Shown here one piece after another: positions 24,840 to 36,589 of a DNA stretch of 64,000 nt. How positions within the stretch are numbered: the stretch's first letter is position 1; every line of letters begins with the position of its first letter. The notes below the pieces were generated by a model that made no database searches, was not told where the DNA came from, and saw only the letters and a program-made list of their open reading frames with translations. Both the position numbers and the translations under genes were made by a program. Origin of the DNA: Prunus persica (taxonomy: Eukaryota > Streptophyta > Magnoliopsida > Rosales > Rosaceae). The DNA is taken from NCBI RefSeq assembly GCF_000346465.2, contig NC_034012.1, positions 4,569,655 to 4,633,654 on the forward strand. Reading direction: 5' to 3'.

Positions 24840-25537
24840 TTATCGCCCATCATCGTAAGGCATGGCCAATTGGATCTGCATGATATCATACCCAGTGGTT
24901 GTACCAAGAGTTGTATCTCTAGAACTACCATCACCTCTAACATCCACAAAATAAGCCTCTGAATTCATAGCTGACCCAAGCAAGTACTCAGTCTCTTCTG
25001 GACTTGAAACTTGAGCTTTTCCCCATGGATGGTTTGCTGTAACTCTCATTCCCTCGAGCTCCATTGCCACTTCTTTCATGCTAGGCCTCTCCTCCCCTTT
25101 CAACCTTACACATCTTCTTGCGAGTTCTGCCAAGTTTCTTAGCGTCTCAATGTTACTCTTGTTAACGATGTCATCATCAAGAATTTCCTTCAATTGATCT
25201 TCCTCCATTGAACAAACAAAGAAGCTTACTAAGTTTTTCTCTTCTTCGGGCCTGGGGAAAGAGAGCGCTACTTTGCTTGTCAGTAACTCCATAAGGACAA
25301 CTCCGAAGCTATATACATCACTCTTTTCTGTTAGTTGATTCGAGAGGAAGTATTCGGGGTCTAAGTATCCAAGTGTTCCTTGCACTAACGTTGTTAGTTG
25401 AGTTTGATCTAGAGGGATCAATCTTGAAGCTCCAAAGTCAGACACTTTTGCAGTGTAATTTTCATCTAGTAGTATATTTGTTGCTTTCACATCTCTGTGG
25501 ATAGGGCAGGGGTATGAATCCTTGCACTCATCAATAT
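24840..25537 (-). pseudogene. Truncated WAK gene: EGF module fused to kinase catalytic loop
   Basis: On the - strand an acceptor (TTTCAG at 25543-25538) is followed by IDECKDSYPC, the start of a WAK calcium-binding EGF module. Without interruption this becomes PIHRDVKATN, the kinase catalytic loop. The rest of the EGF module, the membrane helix and the whole kinase N-lobe (glycine loop and catalytic Lys) are missing, which in the neighbouring intact gene corresponds to about 200 residues plus an intron. From there to the stop the C-lobe is well kept (HRD, DFG, APE-region [13 protein letters not shown]) and closely resembles the intact WAK at 16966-19432. Upstream exons are absent. It cannot make a working kinase. 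Confidence 0.88.
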
Positions 25538-25724
25538 CTGAAAGGCAGTAAGGAAAGACCAACATCAGGTAAAAACACAATTTTAGCTTTTCCAGCGTCA
25601 ACGTAACTTAGGTAAGAAGCCAATGTAGTATTCTTAGAAGAAAAAAAAAGTTTGGATATTTAGCAGGAAATATTGAAACATATATATTAGTACCACCAGC
25701 TGATCCCGTTAGTTCCAAGCAGGA

Positions 25725-25925
25725 AATTCAGGATTAGGCTCAAGGGAAAGTAGTGGTAGAGGAGGAATCAAAAGAGTCGGAGGAAGGAGTAGTGGTGGTT
25801 TTGGTTGTGGTGGTGGGTATGGGTGGCTGATAGGTACCATCAACATATTTCCACAAACCGTGGCCAATAAGGAAGGGTTTTATTTGACCTAACCAGATAA
25901 GGTAGATGCTTTTTGTGAGTGATAG
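25725..25925 (-). pseudogene. Ty1/copia gag-like fragment
   Basis: The - strand encodes IYLIWLGQIKPFLIGHGLWK then YVDGTYQPPIP and a Thr-rich tail. This resembles the N-terminal part of plant copia gag polyproteins (the ...WR.Q....L.......G.VDGT..PP pattern). It is short, stops after a Ser/Thr-rich stretch, and has no LTR or pol nearby. It sits where upstream WAK exons would be expected, so insertion here may have accompanied decay of that gene. Confidence 0.6.
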
Positions 25926-25954
25926 GGAAGGGAGGGAGAATCAGTGGGAGCAGA

Positions 25955-26479
25955 ATGTCCCCCACCTAAAACTTCATGCAAATCCTTTTGATGTAGCAAT
26001 TAGTTTATGGTCTATCAGTAGAATCTAGACGAATTCTAATAACTCCTAGCAAATCATCGAGTTCTTCCCCTTTCTATTTCTAATAAAAACTATATATTTT
26101 TCTCATTAATTAATTGAAACTGATACATATATAACTATATGACAGATGTTGAGTAAATTCCAACGGCCCACTTGTAAGTTCTTCACTATGCCTAGAATGA
26201 TAAACAATAATGTTGAGTAAATCATTTCATAGCAATTGTTCCTGCTTGTGACCAAGCATTTTTTATTTATTTTGTTATGTAAACAATTTTTACAAGAAAA
26301 TGTTTATTTATATATATATATATATAAAATAAAAATTTTATTTTAATACAAATGATAATCTAAACTACTGTAAATTAATCTAATTATGGAGAGATACTCA
26401 AACTTAGAACCTTATGACAATGAAAACAAAAATGGGTAAAACTAAAACGAAAACAATGAAAAAATGAAGGATAAAAGTT
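25955..26479. other. AT-rich spacer with another WAK-flank copy
   Basis: 25960-26010 (ACTTCATGCAAATCCTTTTG) repeats the block at 19985-20035. A TA microsatellite lies at about 26311-26326. No gene is seen. Confidence 0.45.
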
Positions 26480-26609
26480 ATGTCGAGGTCAACAGTTTGA
26501 CTTTCAAGTCGAAAGTCCAAAAATGGAATGGGCAGCCACATCTTTGGACCACATATGGCCCAAATCTGATTATAACCCGACCCATTGCCTATAAAGAAAT
26601 CGGCAAAAA

Positions 26610-26720
26610 TCCCCAAATCAATTCGACAAGAGAAAATCCCTAAACCTTATTACCAAGACGACGTCGCCGCTCGCACTACCGTAGCCGCCGTGGAACCTCT
26701 GTCGAGTTACTAAAGAGAAG
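26610..26720 (+). promoter_or_regulatory. Conserved GC-rich promoter / first-exon candidate, copy B
   Basis: Same GACGACGTCGCCGCTCGCAC core and same AAG|GTAAAC donor (exon end 26720) as copy A at 20880-20993. Apart from GCCGTGGAA against GCCGGGAAA, the core and donor are unchanged. Confidence 0.4.
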
Positions 26721-27757
26721 GTAAACACTGGCGTTTACAATGGATATCTAATTGGTTGAAAATTGCATCTTCATTTTTTTTCTTTCTATTTCCATACATC
26801 GCACTCTGTAAAATATCAAAGTTTGCATCTTTTTTCAAAAGTTGATCGGAAACAATCTGTAAATGAAATGGTTGGCCTGTAACTAAGATTTATTTCATGC
26901 GACGATCTTAAGATTTATGTAATTTGTTTTCATGGTTTTGGAAGGGATGAAATGCCTAATAGAGTGAGTGATAACAGTTGTGAATTATTTCAATGGAGAT
27001 GTATGAGTACAAGTCGGGAGAGTGATGCAGGCCAATAAAAAAATCAAAACTTGGAATTAATCTGACCACATGCTAAGCTTTTTTATTTATTCAAACAGTC
27101 GTGTTAAAATCCTCGGTTCAAGGGTTTTTGGCGTTTGAGTTTTGGTGGTAGAGTTGTATGAAAGCTCCTTTAGTTTTATTAATCACATGGAGAAGGCTTG
27201 GCTAATCACTAAGGTAAATCTTGTTATTGATCTATTTGAAAACTTCATTTTAAATTTTGTGGGGGATAAGATTGATTCTCTGGGCTCCAACTTCCAATTA
27301 TGTTAGTCACCTTCTTAGTGGAATCTTGATCTCCAGGAGCTACTAAAAATTAGTGGAAGAATTATTCCTTCTGTTTAAGCTATCTTCTTTGAATTTAGTT
27401 TTAGACACTTCCTTAATTATGTCCTCATTCAAAGTTTTCTATTTCAAGATTGGATCACATTTATCTTAGGGAAACATACACGTAACTATGCCCTGGTGAC
27501 ACGTTTTAGGCATCTAAAAGTTGATGCCAAGAGTTGCCATAGGGCTATGTCCTGGTGATGCATTTTAGGCATTTAAAATTTGATGCCAAGAGTTGCCATA
27601 AGGTACATCAAAGGGGAAGAACATTACATTAAGTGTCATTGGTACAGAAGGGAAGGACATTACTTTAAGTGCATCATGTCTTAATTCCAAATCATGGTGT
27701 ACGCATATAGTTGAGTTGAAGGTGTATAAACTTTCTTTCTGCTATCTTCCATAGTCT

Positions 27758-27905
27758 TGCTATAATGTATTTGAGGTTTGTGTATACATGCATTGACATA
27801 CATTTGATTTCTAATTGTGGTATTGCTATAATGTATTTGAGGTTTGTGTATACATGCATTGACATACATTTGATTTCTAATTGTGGTATTGCTATAATGT
27901 ATTTG
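27758..27905. repeat. 66-bp tandem repeat, 2.2 copies
   Basis: TGCTATAATGTATTTGAGGT begins units at 27758, 27824 and 27890. The first two are identical over the full 66 bases and the third is partial. Copy A of the larger unit carries a single related version near 22255, so this is a recent local amplification. Confidence 0.85.
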
Positions 27906-28982
27906 ATGTTGGGATTAATTGACCACATGGTGCCAAACTTTTTTCTTTCTTTAAGCACTCATGTTAAAACCCTCGTTTCAAGCTCCTCTAGTTTTCTTAA
28001 TCACTTGCAGAAGGCTTCGCTAATCTCTAAGGTAGATCTTATTATGATCCATTTAAAAACTTCATTTTAAACTTTGTCGGGCTTAGATTGATTTTCTCTG
28101 CTCCAGCCTCCACTTTTGAGTTTGAATTTCAGTTAAAACACTTCGTTTGTATGTATATATGGAAGTTACCTTCCTAGTGGGGTTTTATCTGTGCCTGGTC
28201 CAATAGAAGGATACAAGAAGTTAGGGTTATAAACTTAAATATGGCCTGGGGAGTGGAATATTGATCCCTATTAACGACTAAAGTTTAGTGGTAGAATTAT
28301 TCCTTATGTTTAAGCTATCTTCTTTGAATTTAGTTTTAGAGACTTCCTTAATTATGCCCTCCTTCAAACTTTTCTATTTCAAGATTGGATCAGATTTATC
28401 TTGAGCAACAAAACACTGGTATTGCAGCCAGGAAAACGTATAAACCATATTCTTGTGAACTTGGGCATATGAATTTTATGAAACGGGAAGAACGTTATAT
28501 TAAGTGTCATTGGCAGAGAAGGGGGAAGGAAATTACTTTAAGTTCATCATGTCTTATTACCAAATCATAGTGCACAAATAATTGACTTGGACATGTTTAA
28601 ACTTCATTCATGCTATCTTTCCTGACTTACAATGCATTTGATGATTAATCTTCATTGACTTAGTTTTGCTTTCCAAAGGTCGTATTGTTTAGCAAGCAAA
28701 TCGTACTGCTGTGAGTGAGCTTGTGGGCATCTACATGCAAGCCATATAGGACAGCAAACGATGTGGTCATCTACAGGCAATTGCTTATACGATGGATGGA
28801 GCTATTTTGTTTATTCTCCCCAAATTTACAACAAAATACGTAAACATATATATTTAAACATTTACAACAACAATCTGTACACCTTAGAATATGTATATGG
28901 CCAACCATTTTCATAAAGCAAAAACTAAATAAATTTAAAAAATTCAAAAATACCACACTGCTGGATGGGAGATGGAACTAAT

Positions 28983-29160
28983 AACTACTTTCGACTTTTA
29001 GCGGCGGTTTTAGGAACCGTCGCTGAAGATCTTTTATCAGCGCTTTGCGACGAAAAAAATCGCAGCAAGATCTCTTTTGCATAATTGGGAACTTAATTTC
29101 GTCACTAAATGTCACAAAACCGTCACAAACCGTAGCGAAAGATCTAAACTGTCACTTAAA
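28983..29160. mobile_element. CACTA-type subterminal repeat fragment, copy B
   Basis: Counterpart of 23198-23416: TTTTAGCGGCGGTTTTAGGA, GCGCTTTGCGACG and AAAACCGTCAC words. Ends not preserved. Confidence 0.5.
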
Positions 29161-29189
29161 AATGAGATTACGTTATCATCTATACAAGA

Positions 29190-29320
29190 ACTAAACGCCA
29201 ATTATATAGATATTATCAATTCTATCTAGTCTTTTATTTATGCTTAATCCATGGCTTTGCACAGTTATACAATATGGTACTTGTACAGATGATAAACTCA
29301 CTCTTCTTTTGGTCGAATTC
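29190..29320. repeat. Inverted copy of the 23500-23615 segment
   Basis: Read on the - strand it gives TTAAGCATAAATAAAAGACT and AGATAGAATTGAT, matching copy A in inverted orientation. See 23500-23615. Confidence 0.5.
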
Positions 29321-29329
29321 TTGAAGCCT

Positions 29330-31369
29330 AAACTTAAGACTTAAGGTTCGTATTCTCATTTTCTTGTCAATCCAAGTAATGTTCTCAAAATCAATTCTGT
29401 TATGCGTGCTCTCTCCTTGTTACCAGAATACAATTCCTCTGTTTCCTTAGTGGCAACCTTAAGAAGATAATTTTGCGAACAAAACTGAAGATTTAACTCA
29501 TTGTAGACATTTGTAAGTAAAAGAATTAAAAGACATTCAACAAGTTGGACAGTGGTGGGCGCAGCAAGCCCACAAGAAGTTCGACACTGCACCCATCTAT
29601 TTTCAAACCCTTTTCTCAATCTACTAGCGCTATCCAAATCCCATTCTCAATGCAAGATGCCACTATATCCTTAAAAACCATTTTTAATCTAACCAGACCG
29701 GTTACGTTAAGTTTACTTATTCATTTATATCTAAAATTATTAGTAAGTTTAATTAATATTCAAATAAAATTAGTAACTCAAATTAATATCTTAATATTTT
29801 AGCTTAATTAATACCCAAATTTCCTAGTTCCAATTTACACCCAATTCAATAACAACTCTAGAAACTTCTTTTACTTTTCGGTGAACAATACCTATTTTTG
29901 TTGAGCTTCCGTCTTTCTCTCTTTTCCACGTATTTCTTTCTATTTATCTTTCTCTTCATCTCTTCACCTCTTTCTCTCCATGGGCGGAACTACCTTAATG
30001 ACTAAGGTGGGCTTTAGCTTAGGGAGAGTTTTAGGATTAAAAAATCAAACCTATATATTTGACTTGTTTTAAACATAGCCCAATATAATTAACCTATTAC
30101 TATCCAAAAAAGTCCAATTTTTTATGAGTTTAGTTGCCAGACATCAATTAAAATACACAATAAAATAGGTATACTTTCAAATATGTTGTCGAACATATTT
30201 TTTATTTTATAATATGTGCCTTTTGGTTTCATTAATATATATTTGTTTTATGTTAAACCTTATTGGAAATTAGCATTTAGCCATGCACTCGAAGTCCTAG
30301 GTCTGATTCCCCTCTCCACAAATATAGCTTATATAAAAAGGAAAAAAACGTATTGAAAATTAGTCAATGAAATTATGAACTAGCATGATTTATATGATTT
30401 AATGTATACTTTTATTTCTAGAAAGACTATAGAAACTGGAAGTTAAAAAAAACATTAGATTTTAAGGTAATTAATAACTTTAACTAGCCCACTCGTTGAA
30501 AACTTTATGGTTCCACCTTCGTTCTCTCTTCTACCTCTTTCTCTCTTATTTTATCTCTTATACCTCTTTTTCTCTTCTTCACATCTTCATATTTTTGTCT
30601 TTCCCACATGAAATTGGCTGAATTGGACTAGAATTGCATAGGTTCGGTTCTTCTAAACAATTTCTATGAAAATCGAACTGAATCGGACCTTATGTAAGTT
30701 TCAATTTCGGTTCCAATTCGAGGGAAAACTAGATCGAATCGAACCATGCCTACCCCTAAAGTTGATGGCAACTTTGGAATTTTAAAAATTTTGTGAGAAT
30801 ATAATGGAGGAAAAAAAAAATGGATTCATGATGGGTTAATTTTTAAGGAATTAGAATACCATCTCACACTCAAGAGTTCAATTCCTCCAAAATCAGGAGT
30901 TAAATTCTTGATTTTGTATGGGCCCCTCTTGCATTTCCATTCCTTTATGTAAAGTAATCTGTTATCAAAATCCAATCCAACCCCTCATTAGTTAACATGT
31001 CTGTTGTTGTTCAATGAGGGAAAGTGAAGATCTCTAAATCATATATGTTTGATTACCACATCGAATTATGAAAGTTTACTATAAGAACATCTTGGGCCAC
31101 TTATTCGCAATATTACAAACACAGACGTAGTACAATATTATGCATAAACATATGGATGCATTACATAATTAAGAGTTAAATCCGCAATTTTCTTTTATTT
31201 TGTATCGACTTGTATAAATAAACACTCAATTTTTCAGTATGACATAATATTAGCAATCGAAGCTTGCCTATATATATATATATCATGAGCTTACTATCGA
31301 AGCTAGCTAGCCTATATATCGTGAGCACACTGTGCTTCTTATTCTATCTTCTTGTCACTTTCCTTCCCT
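29330..31369. other. Intergenic region with degraded transposon sequence
   Basis: 30610-30758 has TTCGGTT/AACCGAA-type words and ends CATGCCTACCCCTAA, the style of a hAT right end. 29985-30035 (GGGCGGAACTACCTTAATGA) is also transposon-like. TA-rich microsatellites lie near 31267-31283. I could not assign complete elements and see no gene. Confidence 0.4.
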
Positions 31370-32947
31370 CTAAAGAGGTGGGATGCTTTGTTCATGCCTG
31401 AAAAAGTTTTGACGATCCATGACAGTTTTCACACGTACCAGTTTATTAAAATTACCCTTAAAATATTTGCTTCCATAAACTTTAGCAGTTTCAAATCTAG
31501 TCTGATTATCCAGATTGGCGCCAATGTCAAGATCTCTGTAGTTTTGGAAAGCCTCTCTTGGGCTCTTGGAGACAAATGGAGTCATTCCTTCATACAATTT
31601 TCTTGACAAGTCAATGTACTTGTTGGTGGTATCAGCCCCTTGTTCCACCCAAAACAACCAATACTGAATCGCAAATATATTTCCAGCTCTGTGAGGAAAT
31701 GGTGTTTCTGACTCAGAAATCTCACTCATTCTTCCACCGTAGGGGTTCCATTGCATCCACACTTTCTCTATCCCGAGTAATATCTGCCATATGGATTCTA
31801 TTCCTTGTTTCGAAATTGGTTCTTTCACATAGTCAGACTTAACTTTGAAGAACATTGTTGGCTCCTTTGGCCTATCAAGTAGAACTTTTAGGGGAGTTCC
31901 AACAGGGTAGTCAGCCCAGAAAACAGTGGATTCTACCCAGCTCATTTCAAAACAATCTTTTTGTTGTAAACCCAATTCCGGGAAACTCTCATTCATCAAC
32001 GAAAGAAGCTTACCGCTTTGTCCCAAAAAGTGACCAATGAAGGATACTTCCACAGTCTTGTTGCCCTCAGTATTATTCTTCACTTGCGGCATGGCTCTGA
32101 TGAAGATGTCCTGAGGCAGCTTTGGTGCTACGAATTGCCACTTATAAATGATATCTGTAGCTCCTTGTTCTAGTGTCCTCTTAACATTGAACACAGTCAC
32201 TTTGGCTGGAACTGCAACCAACTTGATCTTCCATGACAAAATAACTCCAAAGCTTGCTCCACCGCCTCCTCTAATGGCCCAAAAACTATCTTCTCCCATG
32301 GACTTTCTATCAAGAATTATCCCATCCACATCAACTACTTTTGCATCTTCAATGTTATCGACTGAGAGCCCATATTTTCTCATCATGTACCCATAGCCAC
32401 CACCACTAAAGTGACCACCAGTACCAAGACTTAGACAAGCTCCAGCTGGAAACCCATGAACCTTACTTTTATTTGCAATTTCATAATAAAGTTCACCAGT
32501 TGTAGCCCCTGCCTGAACCCAAGCGCTCTCATCTGTGACATTGATTTCGATGGATCGCATATTAAACATGTCAAGAATGACAAAGGGGACATGCGATACG
32601 TATGATAGGCCCTCATAATCATGGCCACCACTTCGGATTCTAATTTGCAACCCGTGTTGTTTCGCACAAATCACGGTTGCTATGACATGAGATTCATGCT
32701 TGACTGCTACGATAGCCAAAGGTTTTGGAGTTGTAGGGGTTGAATATCTTCTGTTTCTTATGTATCCCAGCAAAACTGATTGAAACGAGCTATTTTCTGT
32801 AGTGTAAATGGCGTCAAAGATCGGGTAAGTGGGCTCAGATTTTTGTGGAAGGCACTGGAGGAAGTCATTGAGAAATGGATTATCAGAAGCTGCCCTTGAT
32901 ATTGAGAGCGAAAACACGCAGAGAATGGCGAGTAGTGGTACCTTCAT
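31370..32947 (-). CDS. Berberine bridge enzyme-like FAD-linked oxidase, 525 aa
   Basis: Intronless - strand gene. The product is a secreted flavoprotein: signal peptide ~1-19 (..SISRAAS), FAD-binding PCMH domain ~75-250 and a C-terminal BBE domain with NYRDLDIG at 469-476. Both residues that hold FAD covalently in the family are present: His109 in RSGGHDYEG and Cys171 in FPAGACLSLGTGGHFSGGGYG (positions 166-186). Cys32 and Cys94 match the conserved disulfide. ISESETPFPHR near the C-terminus keeps the Glu that aligns with the catalytic base of berberine bridge enzyme. Plant members oxidise carbohydrates, monolignols or alkaloids, and the substrate here cannot be told. A second family member begins at 63033 on the other strand. 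Confidence 0.94.
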   Translation of the reverse strand: MKVPLLAILCVFSLSISRAASDNPFLNDFLQCLPQKSEPTYPIFDAIYTTENSSFQSVLLGYIRNRRYSTPTTPKPLAIVAVKHESHVIATVICAKQHGLQIRIRSGGHDYEGLSYVSHVPFVILDMFNMRSIEINVTDESAWVQAGATTGELYYEIANKSKVHGFPAGACLSLGTGGHFSGGGYGYMMRKYGLSVDNIEDAKVVDVDGIILDRKSMGEDSFWAIRGGGGASFGVILSWKIKLVAVPAKVTVFNVKRTLEQGATDIIYKWQFVAPKLPQDIFIRAMPQVKNNTEGNKTVEVSFIGHFLGQSGKLLSLMNESFPELGLQQKDCFEMSWVESTVFWADYPVGTPLKVLLDRPKEPTMFFKVKSDYVKEPISKQGIESIWQILLGIEKVWMQWNPYGGRMSEISESETPFPHRAGNIFAIQYWLFWVEQGADTTNKYIDLSRKLYEGMTPFVSKSPREAFQNYRDLDIGANLDNQTRFETAKVYGSKYFKGNFNKLVRVKTVMDRQNFFRHEQSIPPL

Positions 32948-34770
32948 TGTTTTCTAGGGTATTTTTCTACAACAAGGTGGCCTTTCTTCGCTCACTTCTT
33001 GATAGTATTTATAATCATAATTCTCTATGCTACATCAATTGCATGCAAATCAATAGTATCAAGAAAGAGTTACAACCAAATCTTCATGAAGATGAGTCTC
33101 GAATCAAGAAGGTGCTTCCTCCTCCCAAATAGTAAAATCGTTACTCAAAGCAAAACTTCTCAACAATATGATGCAAAATAGTTCAGTTTCTATATATAGT
33201 AAATTAATATACGCATGTACGAATGATAAAATTCTCGATTCAGATTTGTGATTAAATACGGGAAATAAAAAATGGAATGACTAGATGTAGTACTACATAT
33301 ATAAGTTTTTGTGTGAGATAGATATATCTAACGTTTAATTTAACAAATTTTATTTGGCAACAAATCTGACCCAAAAGCAGAAATAGAATTTGTACTTTTG
33401 ACCAGAAAAATATTTCACGAAGGATTTATTACATAATTAAAAGTTAAATCTGTATTTCTGCTTGGCTACAATTTGTTATGAACACTCGATTTCTCACTAT
33501 CAAATAAATTATTTTTAAAAATAAAGTAAATTTGGCTTTTTCCCTTAAAATTGATACTGCCTTACCCGTCCGCCACCCATCCCTTTATTTTCTACAAATA
33601 AAACCCAATTTTTCTAAGTAAAATCCGATGATTAGGATCCAGTAAGTTATTTAATCAAGCATAAATTTTGATTTATTGTGATTTTTAGATTCCAAAATTA
33701 CCCTTATTTACAATTCAACGTATTTTATGGGACTTTTAAAATTTTCCCAATTTATTGTATTTTTATCATCCAGCATATTGTATGCGATTCAACCACCATT
33801 TATTATACCTTTTGATTATGTGTTTTCCTCCAGCAAATTGTATGGGATAGTCATCATATTATTTACCTATTTTTTATATTATAATTTACATTTTTTAAAT
33901 ATAAATAATTGATAATAATTTACCTATTTTATCCATAACATATTAATGTACCTATTTTATTTATTGATGATAGGTATATTATCCAAACATATTAATGTGC
34001 CTATTTAATTTTATGAATAAACATTAATGCATAATAATCCGAGCTAGGGCGATATTAGGTAAAATCCTAACTAGGGATAAAATCCTAGCGAATGAATAAG
34101 CATGGTATGAATAGGTACATAACGGATAATAATCTCATCTAGTTATATTAGTCATAACATAACATATACAGGAGTCTGTAAAATGAGAATTGGGATATAT
34201 ATAATTAAAGGATATTAGGTATATAAACAAAACATTTATCTGAGGTATATGAGGTTAGGAGGGCATTTTTAACTAATTTTGTCGCCTATTATTATAGGAG
34301 TGCAAACATAAATGTGCATTGAGAGGTGGGTATTATTCATTTGCATAAAATTAAGAGATGTAAATAAATCAACTTATATGGATACATTGTCATCTAATTT
34401 TAAAATTGAATTTTACTTAAATATTATATTATTATTGGATTATCTTATATGATTTTTGAGTCATAAGAGCTGATTTTAGTATGACTCAACAATAGAAGCT
34501 TCCTTTCTTTGACACTTCGTCTCCTGGACCCTCAACTGAACCAATGTTGCAATCAACATATATCAGTAATCAGTAATCATTAATATTGAAAGAAAGAAAT
34601 TGTGGCCAATCATGAGCTTCCTATCCTCTTTCTCTCTTCTTTTCTCTCTTTCTCTTGTTTTTTTTCTTTTTTCTTTTTTTAAAAAAATTCAGAATTGCAT
34701 TCATATTTTAGTAAAAAAAAAATCACTAGCCACAAAATATCAATACAAACTAGTCACAAAGGGTCATTAT
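32948..34770. other. AT-rich intergenic region upstream of the BBE-like gene
   Basis: The first few hundred bases are the BBE-like promoter side. From about 33720 to 34260 there are repeated words such as TACCTATTTTAT and CATATTAATGTG, looking like old AT-rich repeats. No gene is seen. Confidence 0.4.
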
Positions 34771-35853
34771 AAGGGTTATTGATCCCAATGGTCCCCCAAC
34801 TATTGCTCCAGTATCATTTTGGTCCACGAACTAAATTTTTCATTTGAACCATCCTTCAACTCTTTTTTTTGTATCAAGATGGTCGTACCGTTAAAGTCTG
34901 TCAAATATTCCGTTAAATTGAGGCGCAAAAAAGTAAAATATTATTTTTTTTAAAGGGTTAATGACTGAAATGGTCCCTCAACTATTGCTCCAGTATCATT
35001 TTGGTCCACCAACTAAAATTTTCATTTGAATTGTCCTTCCACCTTTTTTTTTTTTGGTATCAAGATGGTCCTACCGTCAAAGTCCGTCAATTTTATTGTT
35101 ATTTATTTTTATATTTATCTTATTTTAAATTTGTTAATTAATTTAAACAATAGAAAAAAAAAACTATTACTTTTAAAGTCCATATCAGCAAAAAAAAGAA
35201 GCCATGTTGTTGGTGAGATTCAATTTTTTCAATTTTAAAATTAGGTACAAGTTCCAACAATAGTTTCCTTTAATTTTTAATTATTGTTTACCCTTTTAAA
35301 AAATTTGTTTTTTTATTTTTATTTTTTTGTGATTTTAATTAATTTAAACAATAGAGAGTTTTTTAATATTAATTGTTAGGTCAGTCTCATGAAAAAAAAA
35401 AAAAAAACCATGTGGCTGGTGAGATTCAATTTTTTAAAATTTTCTAAATTTTATAATAGTTTCCTTTAATTTTTAATTATATATTACTATTTTAATTCAT
35501 AGAGACATTTTTACCCATCAATTTAACAATAAAATTGACAGACTTTAACAGTAGGACCATCTTGATACAAAAAAAAGAGTTGAAGGACGATTCAAATAAA
35601 AATTTTAGTTGGTAGACTAAAATGATACTGGAGCAATAGTTGGGAGACCATTGAGATCAATAACCCTTTTAGAGGAGGATACTCACCTAAAAATACGGTT
35701 TTGTCCCTCAATTTCACAGAATAATACACAGACTTTGACGGATTGATCATCTTGGTACAAAATAAAAAGTTTAAGGACGTTTCAAATGAAAATTTTAGTT
35801 GGTGGACCAAAATGATACTAGAGCAATAGTTGAAGGACCATGTAGATCATTAA
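34771..35853. mobile_element. Nested long-TIR elements (Mutator-like type), copy 1
   Basis: An outer pair of inverted ends (34771-34950 and ~35672-35853) encloses an inner element (~34957-35671). Both carry the same signature: TGGTCCCTCAACTATTGCTC, CAGTATCATTTTGGTCCA and AAATTTTCATTTGAA on the left, and the reverse complements on the right. TIRs are about 150-180 bp, which suggests a Mutator-like non-autonomous family. Target duplications were not resolved. No ORF. Confidence 0.65.
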
Positions 35854-36589
35854 CCCATCATTATAATAATAGAGCGATCTAACATCAAAATTAAGACAAT
35901 TTGGGGCTCATCGACTAACGATCAAGCATGATCAAAGAAACTCTGTCATAGGCATCCCAAATAAGAGTGAAAACTCATAACAACCAAAAAGAAGTAAAGT
36001 TTGAAAAACCCAAACCATAACAATACAATTATAACACTCACATAAGATAGGTGGAAAAACTCTCACAAATGAGAGGTAAAAAACTCTAAAAAAATGATAG
36101 GTGAAAATTATACAAATTACCCAAAGAGTCTCTACGACTTATTCTAAACATAAAAAAACCGCAAAAAGGATGATGGTAGAGATCCGACACTGAAATGCAG
36201 GTGGAAATTAAACATTGAGACACATCGGCCTATGATGAGTGGAGAAAAATCATAACAAAACGAAACCAAAAAAATCACTAGCCACAAAAGGCTAATACAA
36301 ATTAGTCACAAAGGGGCCATTACAAACGGAGTGATCTAAAATTAAAATTAAAATTTACAGAGAGGAGATCTCAAATTTGGAATATTATGAAAAACTAAAA
36401 CAAAAACAATGAAAGAAGGCTTATTATCACAAAACATCCCTAAGGTTTACGAAAATATCAAATTGCATCCTTAATGTTTTTTTTTTGTCATTCGTTGTCC
36501 TCAACAATTTTTCTTTGATTAATCCTATTCTTATAAACAACAACTTGTCATAAATAAATTTAGTTTAGTAAGTTGCATTATTATTATCC
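35854..36589. other. AT-rich spacer between two nested TIR elements
   Basis: A-rich sequence with words such as CAAAAAGGATGATGG and CACTAGCCACAAAA. The latter also occurs near 34724, so this stretch may itself be repeat-derived. No gene is seen. Confidence 0.35.

Larger units (their letters stand above)
26480..29171. repeat. Duplicated non-coding unit, copy B
   Basis: Collinear with 20736-23416 at high identity by eye, including the GC-rich leader, the ~400-bp sub-repeat and the CACTA-like fragment at the end. Local differences include a missing stretch near 27305 and a 66-bp tandem amplification at 27758-27905. Confidence 0.75.

Noticed and set aside
27681..28070. Repetitive ORFs of 62-101 aa on both strands
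   Set aside because: They arise from the 66-bp tandem repeat being a multiple of three. No protein family is recognised.
29356..29637. 93-aa - strand ORF as a gene
   Set aside because: No recognisable domain, no splice context, and surrounding sequence looks transposon-derived.
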